In this document: positions 59,802 to 64,000 of the stretch, piece by piece | Numbering within the stretch: position 1 is the first letter of the stretch | Layout: each line of letters starts with the position of its first letter | Assembly: GCF_013423485.1 (NCBI RefSeq) | Contig: NZ_JABFFR010000007.1 | Location: forward strand, 124,001 to 188,000 | Length of the DNA stretch: 64,000 bases | Source of the DNA: Azospirillum oleiclasticum | Lineage (GTDB): Bacteria > Pseudomonadota > Alphaproteobacteria > Azospirillales > Azospirillaceae | Reading direction: 5' to 3' | Made by a program: the position numbers and the translations under genes | Notes under the pieces: model-generated | The model's database searches: none | Seen by the model: only the letters and a program-made list of their open reading frames with translations | Told to the model about the DNA's origin: nothing

Positions 59802-60404
59802 TCAGGCCGCCTCCGCGGTCCGCTCTTTTCGGAACAGGCTCGCGCCGATGGTGCCCGCGGTCGCCAGCCGGGGTTCCCAATCGCCATCCTCCGGCGGCAT
59901 CAGCACCTCCGACGTGATCACCGGAGCCCCGCAATAGCCGAAGATCCCATGGTCGATCTGGGTCCGCATGGCCCACAGATAGCCGTGCCGGGCGTAGGTC
60001 CTGAGGTCGGCACCGCCGACGCCGACGAGGTGGACCCGCAGCCTTTGCAGCTTCTTGACCACCCCGCTTTCGGACGGGTCGTCGTAGGCCCAGCCATTGG
60101 TGAACACGCGGTCGATCCAGCCCTTCATGAGGGCGGGAAACGACCACCAATAGACGGGGTAGACGAGGACCAGCGCGTCGGCCCGGTCGATGCGCGCCTG
60201 CTCCGCTGCGACATCCGCCGGGAGGGGCGTGCGCTGGTTGAAGGCGGTCAGGTCCGCGGCGGCGAAGCGGGGATCGAAGCCTTCCCCGGCCAGATCCGCG
60301 ATCTCGGCGGTGTGGGGACCCCCGACCCCCGCGGCCAGCCGCTTCGCCACGGCGTGCGTCAGGGACGATGGATCGGGGTGAGCGACGACGATGAGCGCGT
60401 GCAT
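59802..60404 (-). CDS. NAD(P)H-dependent quinone oxidoreductase (flavodoxin-like fold)
   Basis: 200 residues from the ATG at 60404. Flavodoxin_2 family: ALIVVAHPDPSSLTHAV (FMN phosphate loop), ALVLVYPVYWWSFPALMKGW, and DRVFTNGWAYDD. It reduces quinones by two electrons. It is divergent from a TetR regulator across a shared operator region, the usual layout for a repressor and its target. A short GGCGGC/GCCGCC hairpin (59794-59811) at its stop is too weak to count on as a terminator. Confidence 0.9.
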   Translation of the reverse strand: MHALIVVAHPDPSSLTHAVAKRLAAGVGGPHTAEIADLAGEGFDPRFAAADLTAFNQRTPLPADVAAEQARIDRADALVLVYPVYWWSFPALMKGWIDRVFTNGWAYDDPSESGVVKKLQRLRVHLVGVGGADLRTYARHGYLWAMRTQIDHGIFGYCGAPVITSEVLMPPEDGDWEPRLATAGTIGASLFRKERTAEAA

Positions 60405-60446
60405 GGGGTCAGCTCCCACAGGATCGTTGCCCCGCGTTGGGGCGTG

Positions 60447-60477
60447 ATTATATACTGTTAGTAAGTTACTGTTGGTA
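60447..60477. promoter_or_regulatory. Shared promoter/operator between quinone oxidoreductase and TetR genes
   Basis: Very AT-rich for this genome. A minus-strand TATAAT (60452-60447) serves the oxidoreductase; TATACT at 60451-60456 with TTGCCC 18 bases upstream can serve tetR. Over them lie a direct repeat TACTGTTAGTA / TACTGTTGGTA (60453-60463, 60467-60477) and the palindrome AGTAAGTTACT (60460-60470). A TetR dimer could shut off both genes here. Confidence 0.6.
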
Positions 60478-60484
60478 TATAGTG

Positions 60485-61102
60485 ATGTCAAGCCTCGACG
60501 ACCGACCGGCGGACCAGCGCCGCCAGCGCCTCACCCGAGACGACCGCAAGCGCCAGCTCATCGCGGTGGCCTGGACCATCGTGCAGCGGGAGGGCACGGA
60601 AGCGCTGTCGCTCGGGCATCTCGCGGAGCGGGCCGGCGTCACCAAGCCGGTGGTGTACAGCCATTTCGGCGACCGCAACGGGCTCCTGGCGGCCCTCTAC
60701 CGGGAGTTCGACGACCGGCAGAACGAGCGCTTCGACGCCGCCGTCGCCGGCAGCCCCGCGACGGCGGTGGCGCGCGCGGCGGTGATCGCCGACGCTTATG
60801 TCGACTGCGTCGCCGCGCAGGGGTCCGAGATCCCCGGCATCATCGCCGCCCTGTCCGGCTCGCCCGACCTTGACCGGGTGCGGCGGGAGTGCGAGGGCGC
60901 GTTTCTGGAGAAATGCCGGCAGGCGCTGGCCCCGGTGTCGCCCTCCGGCAGCGTCGCCCTGCCCGCCCTGCGGGCGCTGCTGGGCGCGGCCGAGGCGCTG
61001 TCCGCGGCCGCGGCCGCCGGCGAGGTCGGCCCCGACGACGCCAAGCGGGAGCTGCGGGCGGTGATCCTCGACACGCTGGCGCGGCAGGTGTCCGCGGAGT
61101 GA
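60485..61102 (+). CDS. TetR-family transcriptional repressor
   Basis: 205 residues from the ATG at 60485. The N-terminal HTH (about 18-65) reads LSLGHLAERAGVTKPVVYSH and FGDRNGLLAALYREF; the C-terminal ligand domain is Ala-rich. Divergent partner is a quinone oxidoreductase, so quinone or electrophile sensing is likely. An upstream in-frame ATG at 60437 would place the operator inside the coding sequence and is rejected. Confidence 0.92.
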   Translation: MSSLDDRPADQRRQRLTRDDRKRQLIAVAWTIVQREGTEALSLGHLAERAGVTKPVVYSHFGDRNGLLAALYREFDDRQNERFDAAVAGSPATAVARAAVIADAYVDCVAAQGSEIPGIIAALSGSPDLDRVRRECEGAFLEKCRQALAPVSPSGSVALPALRALLGAAEALSAAAAAGEVGPDDAKRELRAVILDTLARQVSAE

Positions 61103-61111
61103 CGCGCCCAA

Positions 61112-62242
61112 TCAGTCGGGCGGGTCGTCGGTCCCGGTTCCGGGCTGGACGAGCGCCACGCCCTTGATCTGGGCGAAGACCGGCTCGCCGGGGGCGAGGC
61201 CCAGCAGGTCCCACGACTTGCGGGTGACGCGGGCGAGCAGGCGGGCGCCGGTTCCCGCGGGGCCCAGCGCCACCACGGCGGTCATCTGCACCCCGTCCGG
61301 CGGCTCGGCCTTGAGGATGCGCGCCGGCAGGGCGTTCAGGATGGTGCTCCCCTCCGGCGGCCGGCGGGCGAGGCTGACGTCGGACGCGGCGATGCGGATG
61401 CCGCGGCGGCTGCCCGGCGGCCCCAGCTCGCCCGGCACCTGGAGCGTGCCGCCGTCGAGCGCCAGGGTGGTGAGGCCGTAGGCCGCCTCGAACCCCTCCA
61501 CCACGGCGGGCAAGGTCACCCCGGCTTCCGGCAGGCGGGCGATGGGGAGCGACGGGTCGGACTGGAGCTCGGCCAGCGGGCCGTTGGCGACGACCCGGCC
61601 GGCGCGCAGCAGCACCAGATGGTCGGCCAGCCGCTCCACCTCCGCGATGTCGTGGCTGACGTAGAGGACGGGAACCGACAGCACCTCGTGCAGCCGTTCC
61701 AGATAGGGCAGGATGTCGTCCTTGCTCATGCGGTCCAGCGCGGCCAGCGGCTCGTCCATCAGCAGCAGCCGCGGCTGCGACAGCAGCGCGCGCCCCACCG
61801 CCACCCGCTGGCGCTCGCCGCCGGATAGGTTCAGCGGCGCCCGGTCGAGCAGATGGCCGATGCCCAGCAGCGCCACGACGTCGGCCTCGCGGATGGTTTC
61901 CGGCACGCCGCGCCCGACGGTGCGGCGGTGGCCGTAGAGCAGGTTGGCGCGCACCGACAGGTGCGGGAACAGGTTGGCTTCCTGGAAGACGTAGCCGATG
62001 GGCCGTTTGTGGGTGGGGCGGAAGTGGCGGCCGTCCTGCCAGACGTCCCCGTCCAGCGCGAAACGCCCCTCCAGCCTCTGCAAGCCGGCGACGCAGCGCA
62101 GCACGCTGGTCTTGCCGCAACCGGACGGGCCGAACAGCGCGGTGATGCCGCGCGCCGGCACCTCGAACGCCACGTCCAGCGCGAAGCGGCCGAGCGCGCC
62201 GCGGAACCGCACCTCCATGCGGCTGACGGGATCGCCTCTCAT
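61112..62242 (-). CDS. modC: Molybdate ABC transporter ATP-binding protein
   Basis: 376 residues. Walker [10 protein letters not shown], signature [16 protein letters not shown], Walker [13 protein letters not shown]. The C-terminal TOBE domain (about 305-365, [20 protein letters not shown]) binds oxyanion and is the mark of ModC. ATG at 62242 overlaps the modB stop (ATGA); an internal ATG at 62218 is the alternative. The stop faces the tetR stop only nine bases away with no terminator visible. Confidence 0.94.
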   Translation of the reverse strand: MRGDPVSRMEVRFRGALGRFALDVAFEVPARGITALFGPSGCGKTSVLRCVAGLQRLEGRFALDGDVWQDGRHFRPTHKRPIGYVFQEANLFPHLSVRANLLYGHRRTVGRGVPETIREADVVALLGIGHLLDRAPLNLSGGERQRVAVGRALLSQPRLLLMDEPLAALDRMSKDDILPYLERLHEVLSVPVLYVSHDIAEVERLADHLVLLRAGRVVANGPLAELQSDPSLPIARLPEAGVTLPAVVEGFEAAYGLTTLALDGGTLQVPGELGPPGSRRGIRIAASDVSLARRPPEGSTILNALPARILKAEPPDGVQMTAVVALGPAGTGARLLARVTRKSWDLLGLAPGEPVFAQIKGVALVQPGTGTDDPPD

Positions 62243-62907
62243 CGCCCACCGCGCCCGATGCGCTTTTCCAGCATCATCATGGTGAGGATCACGGTGAAGG
62301 AGAAGACCAGCATCCCGCCGGCCAGGATGTGCGCCTGCGTCCACTGCAAGGTCTCGACATAATCGTAGATGGCGACCGACAGCACCCGCGTCTTGCCGGG
62401 GATGTTGCCGCCGATCATCAGGATCACCCCGAACTCCCCCATCGTGTGGGCGAAGCCCAGCACCGCCCCGGTCAGGAAGCCGCGCCGCGCCAGCGGCACC
62501 GCCACCGTGAAGAAGCGGTCGAGGGGGGAGGCGCGCAGCGTCGCCGCCGCCTCCAGCGGCCGGTCGCCCGCCGCCTCGAAGGCGTTGCGGATGGGCTGCA
62601 CCACGAAGGGCATGGAGTAGAGGACGGAGCCGATCACCAGCCCCGGAAAGGTGAAGGCCAGCGTGCGCGCGCCCCACAGCGAGGCCACCCAGCCGCCGGG
62701 GCCGTCCGGCCCGAGCAGGATCAGCAGGTAGAAGCCGATCACCGTCGGCGGAAGCACCAGCGGCAGGGCGACCACCGTCGCCACCGCCTCCTTCCAGCGC
62801 GCGGGCGAGCGCGCCAGCCACCACGCCAAGGGCGTGCCGATCACCAGCAGGATCAGGGTGGTCAGCGTCGCCAGTTGCAGCGTCAGCAGGATCGGCTGCC
62901 AGATCAT
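62239..62907 (-). CDS. modB: Molybdate ABC transporter permease
   Basis: 222 residues with five hydrophobic segments. Typical ModB sequence: [35 protein letters not shown], and the EAA loop [20 protein letters not shown]. It forms the molybdate channel driven by ModC. The ATG at 62907 is 36 bases after modA. Confidence 0.95.
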   Translation of the reverse strand: MIWQPILLTLQLATLTTLILLVIGTPLAWWLARSPARWKEAVATVVALPLVLPPTVIGFYLLILLGPDGPGGWVASLWGARTLAFTFPGLVIGSVLYSMPFVVQPIRNAFEAAGDRPLEAAATLRASPLDRFFTVAVPLARRGFLTGAVLGFAHTMGEFGVILMIGGNIPGKTRVLSVAIYDYVETLQWTQAHILAGGMLVFSFTVILTMMMLEKRIGRGGR

Positions 62908-62943
62908 CGGCCCCTCGCGAGCATCGGTCCCGTCCCGCTGTGC

Positions 62944-63690
62944 TCAGTTCATCGCCGCGGTGCCATAGCCGTATCTGGCGATCACGGCGGCGGATTCCGG
63001 TCCTTTGAGGAAGGCGACGAAGGCCTTGGCGGCCTCGTCGGCCTCGCCCTTCTTCAGCAGCACGGCGTCCTGGCGGATCGGGTCGTGCAGCGTCTCCGGC
63101 ACCGGCCAGCGCGAGCCCTCGCCCTTCACGATCACCTGCGACAGGGCGACGAAGCCGACCTCGGCGTTGCCGGTCTCGACGAACTGGTAGGTCTGGGCGA
63201 TGTTGTTGCCCTGCACGATCTTCGGCTTCAGCGCCTCATAGACACCCATCCTGGTCATCGCCTGGACGGCGGCGGCGCCGTAGGGGGCGAGTGCCGGGTT
63301 GGCGAGGGCGATCTTCTCGAAGGCTGCGCGCTTCAGCGTGCCCTCGTCGGTCACCTTGGCGGGGTCCTTGCTCCACAGCACCAATCGTCCGACGGCGTAG
63401 GTGAAGCGCGATTCGGGAACCGCCAACCCCTCGGCCACCGCCTTGGCGGGGGTGGTGTCGTCGGCCGCCAGGAACACCGTGAAGGGGGCGTCCTGCTTGA
63501 TCTGGTTGTAGAACTGGCCGGTCGACCCGAAGCTGAGCAGTGCCTTGTGACCGGTCTTCGTCTCGAAAGCCTTGACGATCTCCTTCGCCGGCTCGGTGAA
63601 GTTGGCGGCGACGGCGACGTTGGTCTCGGCGGCGCGGACACCGGTGGTGCCGGACAGCAGCAGCGCGGCGGTGAGCAGGATCGTCCTCAT
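62944..63690 (-). CDS. modA: Molybdate ABC transporter substrate-binding protein
   Basis: 248 residues. Signal peptide about 1-20 ([18 protein letters not shown]). Mature start [17 protein letters not shown] with oxyanion-binding serines in [11 protein letters not shown], then [13 protein letters not shown] and YGYGTAAM at the C-terminus. It binds molybdate or tungstate in the periplasm. Start codon follows GGAGCC. It lies 33 bases after the modE-like stop. Confidence 0.95.
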   Translation of the reverse strand: MRTILLTAALLLSGTTGVRAAETNVAVAANFTEPAKEIVKAFETKTGHKALLSFGSTGQFYNQIKQDAPFTVFLAADDTTPAKAVAEGLAVPESRFTYAVGRLVLWSKDPAKVTDEGTLKRAAFEKIALANPALAPYGAAAVQAMTRMGVYEALKPKIVQGNNIAQTYQFVETGNAEVGFVALSQVIVKGEGSRWPVPETLHDPIRQDAVLLKKGEADEAAKAFVAFLKGPESAAVIARYGYGTAAMN

Positions 63691-63723
63691 GCGCGAAGGC
63701 TCCTTTCCCTGGGTTGTCGGCCG

Positions 63724-64000
63724 TCAGTCGATGGCCAGGATGATGTGGGCGGCGTCGATCAGGGCGCAGGCGGGCATGCCGGGCCGGAAGCCCAGCGCCT
63801 CGGCGCTCGGCCGGGTGATGATGGCGGTCAGCGTCTTGCCGCCGCCGATATCGAGCGTGACCTCGCTGTTGACGGCCCCACGCTCGCAGCGCGTCACCAC
63901 CCCCTCCACCCGGTTGCGGACGGAGGTGCGGCGCGCCTCGTCGATGGGGGCCAGGATGACGAAGGAGGATTTGATCAGCGCTGTCGCCTCGCGACCGGGG
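63724..64000 (-). CDS. ModE-type molybdenum-responsive regulator or TOBE protein, C-terminal part (5' end outside window)
   Basis: At least 91 residues are visible, and the reading frame runs open to the right edge (ALIKSSFVILAPIDEARRTS before the TOBE part). The TOBE half (NRVEGVVTRCERGAVNSEVT, then LTAIITRPSAEALGFRPG) binds molybdate. In ModE this follows an N-terminal LysR-like winged helix, which would be beyond the window. It is upstream of modABC on the same strand, as expected for a repressor of molybdate uptake. A stand-alone Mo-pterin-binding protein cannot be excluded. Confidence 0.75.
   Translation of the reverse strand, partial: PGREATALIKSSFVILAPIDEARRTSVRNRVEGVVTRCERGAVNSEVTLDIGGGKTLTAIITRPSAEALGFRPGMPACALIDAAHIILAID

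Noticed and set aside
1..64000. tRNA, rRNA, riboswitch or replication origin
   Set aside because: I looked for tRNA T-arm patterns, rRNA conserved segments, FMN/TPP/cobalamin/molybdenum-cofactor aptamer cores near ribA, lutA and modA, and DnaA-box or iteron clusters, and saw none; a covariance-model search would be needed to be certain.

Overview
The window is a GC-rich bacterial chromosome segment. The gene content points to an alphaproteobacterium of the Rhodospirillales, most like Azospirillum: a bactofilin, an RpoE/ChrR-type ECF pair, an IalB-like periplasmic protein, a DUF2244 gene beside nth, a RibA with a degenerate RibB-like half, and MucR-era style short intergenic gaps throughout. 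This assignment is inference from family content; no rRNA or tRNA gene is present to test it. Nearly all of the window is coding, mostly core metabolism and stress functions, with one clear insertion sequence.

Layout. 1-5.9 kb: PfkB/adenosine kinase (cut by the window edge), EI24 membrane protein, bactofilin, nth, DUF2244, two tandem long palindromes, an Ada-like alkyltransferase coupled to an ATC-hydrolase-like gene, and dapB. 5.9-9.9 kb: divergent zinc uptake genes znuA and znuCB around a Zur-like palindrome, then ribA. 9.9-11.6 kb: a textbook sigma-54 promoter driving an Ala/Pro-rich protein and a YkuD L,D-transpeptidase. 11.6-18.3 kb: AraC/GyrI regulator, Rhizobium-etli-type (class 3) asparaginase with a His-rich N-terminal extension, SPOUT methyltransferase, Tat-type nicotinamidase, queuosine-salvage hydrolase in one operon with an ECF sigma and its ChrR anti-sigma, and an IalB-like protein. 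18.3-33.8 kb: rlmN, sulfotransferase, Bax-inhibitor-1 protein with a long leader hairpin, a YbbAP-type ABC pair divergent from tesA, then a plus-strand run (FIST, aldo/keto reductase, thpR, LolA-like, class-I glutaminase-like), MarR, FAH-family hydrolase, xthA and a TPR protein.

33.9-50.0 kb is the most distinctive part. A single-domain cyclic-nucleotide-binding protein and a very large ABC-type transporter whose nucleotide-binding domain has lost the Walker A lysine, Walker B aspartate and LSGGQ motif, and which carries three copies of a Q-loop-proximal segment, lie divergent from a glycosyltransferase cluster (four glycosyltransferases, a histidine phosphatase, a polysaccharide-deacetylase-like protein and a small membrane protein). 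That cluster runs by overlapping stop/start codons straight into a complete Yej/Dpp-type peptide importer.

50.0-64.0 kb: an IS630-family element with a frameshifted transposase sits exactly against the stop codon of a YcbK-like lipoprotein. It is followed by an MBL-fold hydrolase, a coiled-coil protein, an orphan OmpR-type regulator, another glycosyltransferase, a lutABC-smr-XRE operon for lactate oxidation, a TetR/quinone-reductase divergent pair, and a molybdate uptake operon (modE-like, modA, modB, modC) that runs off the right edge.
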